Origin: an uncultured Opitutaceae bacterium
Lineage (GTDB): Bacteria > Verrucomicrobiota > Verrucomicrobiia > Opitutales > Opitutaceae
Length of the DNA: 64,000 nucleotides
NCBI GenBank assembly: GCA_937902925.1
Contig: CALFNN010000105.1
Location: 186,001-250,000, forward strand
Reading direction: 5' to 3'
The notes beneath the pieces were generated by a model. That model was not told where the DNA came from and searched no databases. It saw only the letters and a program-made list of their open reading frames with translations. Positions 8,794 to 19,100 of the stretch are shown in pieces (the first letter of the stretch is position 1; every line of letters begins with the position of its first letter). A program made the position numbers and the translations under genes.

Positions 8794-10854
8794 ATGATAA
8801 AACGCATCCGCACGGTGTTGGCCGTGTTCACCCTCGTCGTGTCGTGCGCGCGCGCCGGCATCGACCTCCAAAACCTCGACCGGGCGGTCAAACCGCAGGA
8901 CGATTTCTTCCGCTACGTCAACGGCACCTGGCTCAAGACGATGACGATCCCACCCGGCGAGTCGCGCTGGGGCTCCTTCACGGAGTTGCGCGAGCGCAAC
9001 TGGGAGAACGTCCGCGCGATTTGCGAGGAAGCCGCCGCGAAGACGTCCGGGGCCTCCGCGATCGAGCGGATCGTCGGCGATTTCTACGCAAGCGGGATGA
9101 ACGAGGCGGCGGTCAACGCCGCTGGCGTCACGCCATTGCAGCCCGCGCTCGCGCTGATCGCGGCGTGCCGGACGCCGGCTGACATCCTGCTCGCGCAAGC
9201 ACACCTCCGGCTGCTCGGGGTGACGGCGGGGTTTTCGTTGTCGGCGGGAGCCGACGCAAAGGACAGCAATCGCGAACTCGCGCAGTTGCGGCAGAGCGGG
9301 CTCAGCCTGCCGGCTGACGGCACACTGTCGGACCGCGATTATTATTTGAACGACGACGACAAGTCGAAGTCGATCCGGACGCAGTTCGTCGCCCACGTCG
9401 CGAAGATGCTCGAACTGCTCGGCGATTCGCCCGACCGCGCCCAGGCCGGTGCCGCGGCGGTCCTGCGGATCGAGACGGCGCTGGCCAGGGGCGAGTTGTC
9501 GCGGGTGCAGTTGCGCGACGCGGATCTCAACTATCACAAGCTGCCGGTGGCGGAGCTGGCGAAAAACGACGGCGGCCTCGACCTGGCGCCCTATTTCTCC
9601 GCGATCGGTGCGCCGGCATTCACCGAGGTCAATCTCGCGCACCCGGAATTCCTGAAGGCGTTTACGGCACAGCTCGCCTCGGCGCCGGTCGCCGACTGGC
9701 AGGCCTACCTGCGCTGGCATCTCGTGCTCACCGCGGCGCCGTATCTTAGCGCACCCTTCGAGGACGAGAATTTCCGCTTCTACCAGACGGTGCTCTCGGG
9801 CGTGAAGGAGCCAAAGCCGCGCTGGCGCGAGGTGGCCGCGGCGGTCGACGGCTCGCGGTCGGATGGCATCGCGGGCATCGAGGGCGGCGTCGGCGAAGCG
9901 CTCGGCCAGCTTTACGTGGCGAAATATTTTCCGCCTGAAGCCAAGGCGAGCGTGCTCCAGCTCGTGGCCAACGTCCGCGCCGCCCTGCGCGAGCGGCTGC
10001 AGAACCTGGAGTGGATGGACGCACCGACGCGGGCGAAGGCGGTGGCAAAGCTCGATGCGTTCACCGTGAAGATGGGCTATCCGGACAAATGGAAGGACTA
10101 CAGCGCGGCCCGCATCACCCGCGATTCGTTCGTGTTGAACGTGCTTCACGCGCGCGGCCTCCAGGTGAAACGCGACCTCGCCAAAATCGGCGGGCTGGTC
10201 GACAAGTCGGAATGGAACATGACGCCGCCGACCGTGAACGCCTACTACAGCGTCGAGGTGAACGGCATCGCGTTTCCCGCCGGCATCCTGCAGCCGCCCT
10301 TCTTCGACCCCCAGGCGGACGACGCCGTCAACTACGGCGGCATCGGCACCGTGATCGGCCATGAGATGACGCACGGCTTCGACGATCACGGCCGGCACTA
10401 CGATCTGCACGGCAATCTCGTCGACTGGTGGACGCCGGAGAGCGCCGCGAAGTTCAACGAACGCGCCGCGGGCATCGTCAGGCAGTTTTCGAGCTACACC
10501 GTGCTCGACGGCGTGCACCTGAAGGGCGAGCTGACGCAGGGAGAAAACATCGCGGATCTCGGCGGGTTGAAGGTTTCGTTCGCCGCCATGGAAAAGGCGC
10601 TCGCCGGCAAGCCGCGCGAAAAGATCGACGGCTTTACGCCGGAGCAGCGCTTCTTCCTCAGCTATGCGGGAGTGTGGCGCGATGCCTTCACGCCGGCCGA
10701 GCAGCGGCGGCGCGTGAACATCGATCCGCATTCGCCGGGCGAGTGGCGCACGAACGGCCCGCTGTCGAACCTGCCGGAATTCTGGGCGGCATTCGACGTG
10801 CCCGAGGGCGCGCCGATGCACCGGCCCGCGGGCGAACGCGTGACGATCTGGTGA
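8794..10854 (+). CDS. M13 family zinc metallopeptidase (PepO/neprilysin-like), secreted
   Basis: 686 residues with an N-terminal signal peptide (about 1-22). The zinc site is GHEMTHGFDDHGRHYD, with the HExxH at residues 523-527. The third ligand is the Glu of GENIADLGG, both typical of M13. The C-terminal NIDPHSPGEWRTNGPLSN matches the family end (RVNxxxxNxxEF). These enzymes cut short peptides outside the cytoplasm. The stop TGA at 10852-10854 directly abuts the convergent gene, with no intergenic space. Confidence 0.93.
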   Translation: MIKRIRTVLAVFTLVVSCARAGIDLQNLDRAVKPQDDFFRYVNGTWLKTMTIPPGESRWGSFTELRERNWENVRAICEEAAAKTSGASAIERIVGDFYASGMNEAAVNAAGVTPLQPALALIAACRTPADILLAQAHLRLLGVTAGFSLSAGADAKDSNRELAQLRQSGLSLPADGTLSDRDYYLNDDDKSKSIRTQFVAHVAKMLELLGDSPDRAQAGAAAVLRIETALARGELSRVQLRDADLNYHKLPVAELAKNDGGLDLAPYFSAIGAPAFTEVNLAHPEFLKAFTAQLASAPVADWQAYLRWHLVLTAAPYLSAPFEDENFRFYQTVLSGVKEPKPRWREVAAAVDGSRSDGIAGIEGGVGEALGQLYVAKYFPPEAKASVLQLVANVRAALRERLQNLEWMDAPTRAKAVAKLDAFTVKMGYPDKWKDYSAARITRDSFVLNVLHARGLQVKRDLAKIGGLVDKSEWNMTPPTVNAYYSVEVNGIAFPAGILQPPFFDPQADDAVNYGGIGTVIGHEMTHGFDDHGRHYDLHGNLVDWWTPESAAKFNERAAGIVRQFSSYTVLDGVHLKGELTQGENIADLGGLKVSFAAMEKALAGKPREKIDGFTPEQRFFLSYAGVWRDAFTPAEQRRRVNIDPHSPGEWRTNGPLSNLPEFWAAFDVPEGAPMHRPAGERVTIW

Positions 10855-12138
10855 TCAACCCACGTCGAACACCCGGCGCAGCTCCGTGATCGCGGCGTCG
10901 GGCATCGGGACGACGGGGCCGAGGGGACGGGCAAGTTGCAGCGCCTCGGTCGTCGCCTCGAGCACCTCGAGCCGGTCGAACGCGTCGAGCACGTCCTTGC
11001 CGAGGACGAGCGCGCCCTCGTTTTCGATCAACACGACGGGCCGGCGACGCAGCGAAACCTCGTTCGCGATCCGGTCGGCATCCTCGACGATGCGGAGGAA
11101 CGGGAGCTTCGGCGCGTCGTTGAGCACGATGTAGCTTTCCGGGATCGTGCGCGTGCTCAGCGTCGCGTCGGTCATGCAGAACGCGCTGGCGTGGGCCGGC
11201 TGCGCGTTGACGATCGCGCCGACCTCGGGATGACGCGCGTAGATCAAGGCGTGGAGCAGCGCGGCGCGGCTGGGCCGCTTGCCGCGTTCGCAGGCGTCGC
11301 GGCGGGTGCGGACGATGCCGCCGGGGCCGACCTCGAGGCGGTCGCGGCGGCGCGGCGTGATGAGAAATTCCCCGCCGTCCAGCCGGGCGGAAAACGCGCC
11401 GGCCGTGCTGATGAGCAGGCGCTGCTGGTAGGCGCGGTGCAGGAAACGGCAGATGGACGTGCGCAGTTCCTTCTCGCGGTTCGACGGCGCGAGGTCGGGC
11501 AACTCGCCGAATTCCGGCATCGTCTCGAGGCGGAGGTGCTCGGGCGGCAGGACCTTGATCGGGCCGAGCGCGGCCGCGTTGATCAGCGTCTGGGCGACGA
11601 ACTCGAGCGTCTCGAAGCGTTGAAACGCCTCGCGCAGATCGCGCGCGCCGATCACGACGCCGTGATTCTCGAGGAGCACGCAGTCCGCGCCGCCGGCGAA
11701 GGTGGCGGCGATTTTTTCACCGAGCTCCGCGGTGCCGGGACAGGCGTAGGGCGCGAGCGCCACGCGGCCGCACATAGAGTGGGCGTGCGATTGCACGCGC
11801 GTGTCGGGCAGCAGCCGGCAGATCGAGAACGCGACGAGCGCACCCGGGTGCGCGTGGACGATCGCCTTGATGTCCGGTCGCCGACGGTAGATTTCGCGGT
11901 GAAAGGGAAACTCGGACGACGGCGGGTGCAGGCCGGTGCGGGTGCCGTCGGCGTGGACGCAGACGACGTCGCTCGGTTGCAGGCTGCCCTTGTCGACGCG
12001 CGACGGCGTGATCCAGATGCCGCCGTCGGGATCGAGGATGGAGAGGTTGCCGCCCGACGTCGTCGTCATCTTGTAGCGGTAGATGCGCCGCATCGTCTCG
12101 ACGAGTTCCTCGCGGGGGTGGAGCCAGGTCATTTCCAT
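10855..12138 (-). CDS. Two-domain class II aldolase/adducin family protein, second domain degenerate
   Basis: 427 residues made of two consecutive class II aldolase folds. Domain 1 (about 1-205) keeps the catalytic set: Glu76 in SSEF, His95 and His97 in VHAHPG, His159 in ENHGV. Domain 2 (about 222-427) aligns over its whole length but the same positions are Ala292, Asn311, Gln313 and Glu374 (VNAQPAHA and ENEGA). All metal and catalytic residues are therefore lost. It is the last gene of a minus-strand set behind a sensor kinase and LuxR regulator, 85 bp after the regulator. The substrate is unknown. A sugar-phosphate aldolase or a related lyase with a regulatory pseudo-domain is likely. Confidence 0.85.
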   Translation of the reverse strand: MEMTWLHPREELVETMRRIYRYKMTTTSGGNLSILDPDGGIWITPSRVDKGSLQPSDVVCVHADGTRTGLHPPSSEFPFHREIYRRRPDIKAIVHAHPGALVAFSICRLLPDTRVQSHAHSMCGRVALAPYACPGTAELGEKIAATFAGGADCVLLENHGVVIGARDLREAFQRFETLEFVAQTLINAAALGPIKVLPPEHLRLETMPEFGELPDLAPSNREKELRTSICRFLHRAYQQRLLISTAGAFSARLDGGEFLITPRRRDRLEVGPGGIVRTRRDACERGKRPSRAALLHALIYARHPEVGAIVNAQPAHASAFCMTDATLSTRTIPESYIVLNDAPKLPFLRIVEDADRIANEVSLRRRPVVLIENEGALVLGKDVLDAFDRLEVLEATTEALQLARPLGPVVPMPDAAITELRRVFDVG

Positions 12139-12223
12139 GATGCGGCGCGATTCTGGACGCCGGCCGCGCGCGGAGGCGAGTCGTTTCCCTTCGGCGACCG
12201 CGGGGTCGCAGCGTCCGAAGCGG

Positions 12224-12850
12224 CTAGTTTCTCAGGAAGGTCGCGATGGCTTGGGAGCGCGACCGCACATGGAGTTTCTCGTAGATTCGCCGGATGTAGG
12301 TGTTCACGGTCGGCACGCTGATCGCCAGCGAGTCCGCGATTTCCTTGTAGAGCAGACCCTGGGCGAGCAGCGACAGCACCGATTGTTCGCGCGGCGACAG
12401 CGCTTCCAGTTCGGACCGCGACGAATCGGGCTTCGCGAACGACTGGACGACCTTGCGGGCGATGCCGCTGCTCATCGGCGAGCCGCCCCCGACAATCTGC
12501 TGGATCGCGGTCAGCAGGTCGGCGCGACTCGTGCTCTTCAGCAAGTAACCGGTCGCACCAGCGGCGAGCGCGGCGAAGATGTGGTCGGCATCCTCGTAGA
12601 CGGTCAGCATCAGGAACTGGGTCCGCGGCAGCAGCGGCCGGAGCCGGCGCACGCACTCGACGCCGCTCAACTGCGGCAGATTGATGTCCGTCAACACGAC
12701 GTCCGGCTGGTCGCGTTGGAGGGCGTCGAGCGCGCTCTCCGCATCGACAAACAGGCTGACCAGCTCGATGCCGGCGGTGCTGCGGATGAGGTCGCCGAGA
12801 ATCCGGCGGGTGGGCTCGTCATCCTCGATGATCGAAAGGCGGATCTTCAT
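12224..12850 (-). CDS. NarL/LuxR-family response regulator
   Basis: 208 residues: an N-terminal receiver domain with acidic pair EDDE and phospho-acceptor Asp55 in VVLTDINLP, and Lys in YLLKSTS. A C-terminal LuxR helix-turn-helix follows (LSPREQSVLSLLAQGLLYKEI, then VNTYIRRIYEKL). It is encoded 28 bp downstream of the HisKA_3 kinase at 12879-15878 on the same strand, the standard arrangement of a NarL-type pair. The likely targets are the neighbouring aldolase family gene and the divergent pectinesterase gene; this is inferred from position only. Confidence 0.93.
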   Translation of the reverse strand: MKIRLSIIEDDEPTRRILGDLIRSTAGIELVSLFVDAESALDALQRDQPDVVLTDINLPQLSGVECVRRLRPLLPRTQFLMLTVYEDADHIFAALAAGATGYLLKSTSRADLLTAIQQIVGGGSPMSSGIARKVVQSFAKPDSSRSELEALSPREQSVLSLLAQGLLYKEIADSLAISVPTVNTYIRRIYEKLHVRSRSQAIATFLRN

Positions 12851-12878
12851 GGCGGGCGTCGGTCAAAACGGATGCGGG

Positions 12879-15878
12879 TCAAGTTTCGGGGACGACGGTT
12901 TGGGCCGGGGCCAGCGCGACCTCGAACGCCACCACGGTTTCGGTGCCGCCCTCGCGGGTCATCGTGCAACGGCCGCCGAGCTCGGTCATGCGTTGCCGCA
13001 TGTTTTCGAGTCCGCGGCCGGCGGAGATGCGATTTTCGTCGCGCGGCCCCGGCGGCGCACCGGCGCCGTTGTCCGCGACCCGGAGCGTGAACGTCGGCCC
13101 CGTCAGGCTGACGGTGATTGTGACCGCATCGGCGCGGGCGTGCTTCACCACGTTGTTCAATGCCTCCTTGAGGCAGAGAAAAAGGTGGTGGCGCATCTGG
13201 CTGGTGAGATCCATCGCCGGCAGCGAATCGGGCATGCTGAGCCGGCAGCGGATCCCGGCCACCTGCAGGAAACCCTGGGCGAAATTTCCCAGATAGCCCA
13301 CCAGGCTCTCGAGGTTGTCGTGCCGGGGATCGACGGCCCAGACGATCTCGTCCATCGAGCGCGTGATCTCGCCCGCGGCATGGTAGATGTGCTGGATGCG
13401 CGCGGCACCGGCGGCGTCGCTTTCCGGCTCCGCGCACTGGGTGAGAAGGCTGATGCGCGTCAGGCCCGCGCCAAGGTCGTCGTGGATGTTGCGGGCGATG
13501 CGCGTGCGCTCGCGTTCGATGGCGCTTTCGCGCTCGAGGCGCTCGAGCCTGGTGCGCAGCCGCCGGTGCGACCAGGAACGCACGACGATCGCGACGGCGA
13601 AAACCAGCCCCGCCAGGACGAGCAGCCGGAACCAGAGCGTCTGCCACCAGAGCGGGACCACGGTGATGGCGAGCGTCCGGGGCGTGTCGTTCCAGATGCC
13701 GTTGCCGAGGCTCGCGAGAACCTGGAGGCGGTATTGGCCCGGCGGCAGTCCGGGATACGTGGCGACGCGGTCCGGGCCGGCGGCAACCCATTCGCTGTCG
13801 AAGCCGTCGAGCCGGTATTTCACCTGCACCCGGTCTGGCGCGGAGAAACGCAGCACGGAGAAGCGGAACTCCAGTTTACGGACATTCGCGGGAATCCGCA
13901 GTGCGGCGCCGAGGGCGTGCGGATGATCGTCGAACCTGACCGCCGCAATGGCGACCGGCGGCGGTGCGTCGTCGGAAATGACCGCCGCGGGATCGAACGT
14001 GAGCACGCCCTTGCGCGTGGCGAACCAGAGGCGGCCATCGTGACTCTTCCAGACCGACGGCTGGAAAATCCCGAGGCACGAGATGCCGCGGACGCCGTCG
14101 TCGCGGCCGACGATGGTGGGATGAACCTGGGGAAGATGGCCCGCGAGGCAGGCGGCCAGCTCCTTTTGCGGCACGCAGAAGATCCCGCGCATCGAGCCGA
14201 ACCACAGGTAATCGCGGTCGTCGGCGATGATCTGGGAGATGAAGTTGTCGGGCAGGCCGTCGCCCTTGTCGAGGTGGAGGAATTTTCCGCCGACGAGGGC
14301 GCCGAGGCCGTCGCCGGCGGTGCCGATCCAGACGACGCCATCGCGGCCGAAATAAATCGCCTGGACCGGCACGGGGTTTTCCTCCGCGTCGAGCGGGACG
14401 CGGAGGAAGCGCGTGCCGTCGAACCGGAAGATTTTTCCATCGGTGGTGCCCACCCAGATGCGACCGTCGGGATCCTCGCTGGTGCACCGGACCTGCTGGC
14501 CGTCGAAGCCCTCCCCGGCGCCAAAGAGAGTGAAGCGATCGCCGGCCAGCCGGCCGATCTTGTCGGGATCGATCGAGAACCAGAGGTCGCCGTTACGGGT
14601 CACCTGCGTCACGCGGATGCTCGAGAGCGAGGGCACGGTGTCGATCCGCGCCCACGATCCGCCCGGCTCGGTGCCAAGCCGGTAAATATGCGTGCCGGCC
14701 GAGATCCACAGGCCGTCCTTGCCGTCGGGAAAAACCGACATGGCGCTGAGCTTCGACCAGCCGGCGGGCAGTGGGACGGCGCCGACCGCGCCGTCATGCA
14801 TGCGGGCCACCCCGCCGTCGCGGTTGCCAAACCACATTGTCCCCCGGTTGTCCTCGCAGACGGTATAACTGAAGTTGTCGAGGAGGCCGGCGGTTTTGTC
14901 GAAGAGCCGGAAATCGCGCCGGCGGAGCCGGTCGAGTCCGCCGCCGTTGGTCGCCACCCAGATGTCGCCTTCCGAATCCTCGCAGATCGAGAGGATGTCT
15001 TCACTGGAACTCGGCATCGCGCGACACTGCCCGCGCGAAATCAGGAACAGGCCTTGCGAACGCGTGCCGAGCCAGAGGTCGCCGTGGCTGTCCTCGAACA
15101 GGGCCCGGACATAGTGCGCGCCGACCAGCGGCGGGATGGGCAGGCCGGCGTCGAGCCGTTCGCCATCGTGGTGATAGACGCGATCCTGCGTGACGATCCA
15201 CGGACCGTTGCCGTGGCTGGACGCGACCCGGAGTTCCGAGCGACCGAAATCGTTGGGCAGCGGCACGAGGCGGCCGGCCTCGTAGTGCGCGATGAACAGG
15301 CCGGTGGCGACCCAGGTCCGGTTCCGGCCGTCGGTCGCGAAGTAGGCGAGCGGCCGGCCGTTCGGGATCTCGGCGGGGCCGAAGGTTTCGGTCTGGTCGC
15401 CGTGCCGGCGGAGGAGCGAGCGATCCTCGCAGCTCGCCCACAGCGTGCCGTCCGCCTCGGCGAAGAGCGCGTTGACCACCTTGTCCGCGGCGAACGGCAA
15501 TTTTTGAAACGCGCCGTCGCTCCGGACGAGGAGCCCGCCGGATTCCGGTGCGAACACGAGGCCGAGCGCGGGAGTTTCGGCGATCGCGCGGACGATCCCG
15601 GCTTTCGGCACGGCGGCGAGGGCGGCGGAGAAGTCCTCGAAGTGGACGCCATCGAACCGCGCGACTCCGCCCGAGGTCGCGGCCCACAGGTAGCCGTCGC
15701 GATCCTGGTGCACGCTGGAGACCTCGTCATGCGGCAGGCCGTCCTGCACATGCCATTCGCGGAGCGAGTAGTCGGGCGGCGCGTCGTCCCCCCGTGCGAC
15801 GAGCGGGGCCAGCGCCAGCGCAGTCAGGATTCTCAACGCCCGCGGCGCGAGGGACTGAAATGAAAATCGGGGTGGCAC
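12879..15878 (-). CDS. Two-component sensor kinase with beta-propeller sensor (Reg_prop, Y_Y_Y, HisKA_3)
   Basis: 999 residues from GTG 15878. This start gives a clean signal sequence (PRALRILTALALAPLVARG). The frame continues to 16382 but would then overlap the divergent pectinesterase. The periplasmic part has many propeller blades of the Reg_prop type, such as HQDRDGYLWAATSGGVARFD and CEDSEGDIWVATNGGGLDRL. A Y_Y_Y domain follows (YRLDGFDSEW), then one membrane helix. The cytoplasmic kinase has the phospho-accepting histidine in ARNIHDDLGAG and ATP-binding motifs NNVVKHA, DNGAG and GRGLENM. Such sensors typically detect polysaccharide fragments. The partner regulator is immediately downstream. 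The ligand is not identifiable, but pectin pieces are plausible given the divergent pectinesterase. Confidence 0.9.
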   Translation of the reverse strand: MPPRFSFQSLAPRALRILTALALAPLVARGDDAPPDYSLREWHVQDGLPHDEVSSVHQDRDGYLWAATSGGVARFDGVHFEDFSAALAAVPKAGIVRAIAETPALGLVFAPESGGLLVRSDGAFQKLPFAADKVVNALFAEADGTLWASCEDRSLLRRHGDQTETFGPAEIPNGRPLAYFATDGRNRTWVATGLFIAHYEAGRLVPLPNDFGRSELRVASSHGNGPWIVTQDRVYHHDGERLDAGLPIPPLVGAHYVRALFEDSHGDLWLGTRSQGLFLISRGQCRAMPSSSEDILSICEDSEGDIWVATNGGGLDRLRRRDFRLFDKTAGLLDNFSYTVCEDNRGTMWFGNRDGGVARMHDGAVGAVPLPAGWSKLSAMSVFPDGKDGLWISAGTHIYRLGTEPGGSWARIDTVPSLSSIRVTQVTRNGDLWFSIDPDKIGRLAGDRFTLFGAGEGFDGQQVRCTSEDPDGRIWVGTTDGKIFRFDGTRFLRVPLDAEENPVPVQAIYFGRDGVVWIGTAGDGLGALVGGKFLHLDKGDGLPDNFISQIIADDRDYLWFGSMRGIFCVPQKELAACLAGHLPQVHPTIVGRDDGVRGISCLGIFQPSVWKSHDGRLWFATRKGVLTFDPAAVISDDAPPPVAIAAVRFDDHPHALGAALRIPANVRKLEFRFSVLRFSAPDRVQVKYRLDGFDSEWVAAGPDRVATYPGLPPGQYRLQVLASLGNGIWNDTPRTLAITVVPLWWQTLWFRLLVLAGLVFAVAIVVRSWSHRRLRTRLERLERESAIERERTRIARNIHDDLGAGLTRISLLTQCAEPESDAAGAARIQHIYHAAGEITRSMDEIVWAVDPRHDNLESLVGYLGNFAQGFLQVAGIRCRLSMPDSLPAMDLTSQMRHHLFLCLKEALNNVVKHARADAVTITVSLTGPTFTLRVADNGAGAPPGPRDENRISAGRGLENMRQRMTELGGRCTMTREGGTETVVAFEVALAPAQTVVPET

Positions 15879-16131
15879 GAGAAGCGGGGGGGGCGGAGGC
15901 TTCGCGGCGGGCGACCAACCGCGAGCTGTCGAGTGCGGACCGACGCGGCGGCCTGTCAAGCCATCGGCGTGATCGTCATCAATATTGACGACATGAACTC
16001 CGGGGCGCGGGTCGATAGACTCTCTCCCCCCAGCACGCAGTCGCGACCCGACCGGCGTTGCTGGCACCGGCGATCGTTCCCGGCGAACGCGCTTGATCGC
16101 AACCCCGCTCCCCTTGCACCCCAAAACTCGC
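15879..16131. other. Divergent intergenic region, kinase / modular pectinesterase
   Basis: 253 bp between two outward-reading genes, so it must hold both promoters. A run of eight G follows the GTG start of the kinase. No clear operator, riboswitch or hairpin was recognised. Confidence 0.5.
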
Positions 16132-19100
16132 ATGAAGACCCGCCTCCGCTCCACCCCGCGTCGTTTCCTGCCGGCCGCGTTTCTCCGGTCGGCCATACTC
16201 GCGCTCCTCCTGCCGCTCGGCGCCCACGCCCAGCTCACGTGGAGCGTGTTCAACGAAACCTCGACGACGGCCGCACCCGCCTCCGACGCCAACAGTGGCG
16301 TGAAAGTCACGGTGCCCGCCGGACAGCGGGTGACGCTGGTCGCGACGAACTTCGTGCCGGTGGATTTTTCCGGCGGCAGCACGGCGCAGGTTTATGCGAC
16401 GATCAACTTCAAGGTGTCGGGCGCGCTGTCGAGCGTCGGCAGCGGCACGCGCGCGATCGGATTCGGCCTCTACAACAACGGCGGCACCGCCACGAACTTT
16501 GGCGACGACAACGGCTACTTCACGTGGCTGAACGGCCGCAACACCGGCAGCCTGATCGAGCTGCGCCGCCGGAACGGCGACGGCACCTCCGCGAGTCTGC
16601 TCAATCCGTCGGGCACTGCGTTCAATTCGCTCGGCACGGGCACGACGACCCAGACGGTGGGCGCGTTGTCGGACAGCAACAGCTATTCGATCCAGCTTCA
16701 CCTGATGGGCCGCAACCCCGGCGTCTCGCTGGGCAACACCAGCTCGACGACGAGCGGGGCCGGCATCTGGGTCAGTGGCGACGGGATCAGTCAGACCGCC
16801 TACACCAATCCCGATAATCCGCCGTCGACGTATGTCTTCAACGAGATCGGTTTCATGTTCTATAACTCCTCGAGCGCGGACGTGACGCTCACGATCAATT
16901 CGCTCACCGGGCTCACCGCCATCAACCCGCCCGCGGTCGCGACACCGCCGGCCGCGATCACCGTGAACCCCGGCCAGTCCGCGACCTTCAGCGTCGGCGC
17001 CACCGGCACGGCGCCGCTGACCTATCAGTGGACGAAGGGCGGCACGGCCATCACGGGTGCCACGAGCGCGAGCTACACGATTGCGAGCGCCGCCACCGGC
17101 GATGCGGGCAACTATGCGGTGACGATCACCAACACCTACGGCACCGCCACGAGTGCGGCCGCCGCGCTGACCGTGACATCGGCCACGATTCCAGCCACGC
17201 TCACGAGCCAGCCGGCCAGCCTCACAGTTAATGCCGGCCAGAGCGCGACATTCTCGGCCACGTCCTTCGGCAGTGCACCGGTCAGCTACCAATGGAAAAA
17301 GGACGGCACGGCGATTGCCGGAGCCACGAGCGCGACCCTTGCGATCGCCAGCGTCGCGGTGGCCGATGCCGGCAGCTACACCGTGGCAGTCAGCAACAGT
17401 GCGGCATCGGTCACGAGCACTGCCGCCGTCCTCACGGTCAACACCGCACCGACGATCACGACGCAGCCGGTGAGCGCGACGGTCCTCGCCGGGCAGAGCG
17501 CGACTTTCAGCGTCGTGGCGACCGGCAGTCCCGCGCCGACCTATCAGTGGAAGAAAAACGGCACCGCGATCTCCGGCGCCACCGCGGCGAGTTATACGGT
17601 GACGGGGGCCCAGCTGGCCGACACGGGAGTTTACACGGTCACGCTCGTCAACTCGGTCGGCGCGGTGACCAGCAACGCCGCGGTGCTGGCGATTCCGTCG
17701 ACCATGGGCGCGACGGCGGTGGCGCCGGCGATCGGCGCCACCGGGATCAACACGGACACGTTGCTCAGCGTGACCTTCGACCGCGTGCCAGTCATCGGCA
17801 CGACCGGGCGCATCCGGATTTACAAGGCGTCGGACAATACGCTGGTCGACACGCTCGACCTCGGGGTCACGCCGTATACGCGGAAGATCGGGACGCAGAC
17901 GGTCGATTTCATTTTCTATCCGATCATCGTGACGGGCAACACGGCGACGATCTTCCCGCACGCCGGCGTGCTCGCCTACAATACGAAGTATTACGTCACC
18001 ATGGAGCCGAGCGTCATTCGGGACAGCACCGGCGCGTCTTACGGAGGCTTCTCGTCACCCACCGGGTGGACGTTTACGACGAAGACGGCCGGACCGGCCG
18101 CGGGGGCGTCGGCTATCACGGTCGCCGCGGATGGCTCGGCCGATTTCAACACGGTGCAGGGCGCGATCGACTTCGTGCCGAGCGGCAACACCAGCCCGGT
18201 CGTCATCACCGTGAAGAAGGGCACCTACACCGAGATGACCTATATCGGCTCGCAGAAACCCTTCATCACCGTCCAGGGCGAGGATCGCGCGCAAACGATC
18301 ATCCAATACGCGAACAACGGAAACTTCAACACGCTCACCGGCAACAATCGTGCGATGTTCAACGTCGATGCGAGCGACTTCACGCTGCAGAACATCACGC
18401 TCCACAACCTGACGCCGCAGGGCGGCTCGCAGGCCGAGGCGTTCCGGGGCAACGGCCTCCGGCTCTACCTCAACCAAGTCAACCTCCTCAGCCGGCAGGA
18501 TACATTCCTCGTCAACGGCAACGCCTGCTCCGCGTTCGTCGTCGACAGCTACATCGAGGGCAACACCGACTTCATGTGGGGCAGCGGGGCGGTCTACATG
18601 CTGCGCACGGAGCTGAAGGCGCTCGACACCGGCACCGCCACCGAGGGCTATTACACGCAGATGCGCAACGGCCAGACCGGCGTCGGCGCCGTCTACGTCG
18701 ACTGCCGCCTCACCGTGGCGGACGGCGTCGCGGGCAAGAGCACTTATTACCTCGGCCGCATCGATCCGACGCCCGGCAACTTCCCCTACAGCCAGTGCAT
18801 CTGGGTGAATTGCGCGATGGGGCCGCACATCAACCCCGCCGGCTGGCTCCTTAATAACGCCACCAGTTCGACCACGGTGCAGTATTGGGAATACAAGAGC
18901 ACCGACCTCACCGGCGCGGCGCTCGATGTCAGCAAGCGCATCGCCTCTTCCCGGCAGTTGACCGACGCCGAGGGCGCGTCCTGGCGCATCCCGGCGAATG
19001 TCCTCGGTGGCTGGAGCCCGTCGGTTCCACCGGCCGTCACCGCGACGACTCCGCCGACGAGTGCGACGACTGGCGGCAGCGTCAACCTGACGGCGACGAC

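Noticed and set aside
12681-15863. 1060-codon plus-strand frame opposite the sensor kinase
   Set aside because: The kinase on the minus strand has clear HisKA_3, Y_Y_Y and propeller motifs.
15878-16382. Upstream extension of the propeller kinase to 16382
   Set aside because: It would overlap the start of the divergent pectinesterase and lacks coding character; the GTG at 15878 yields a proper signal peptide.
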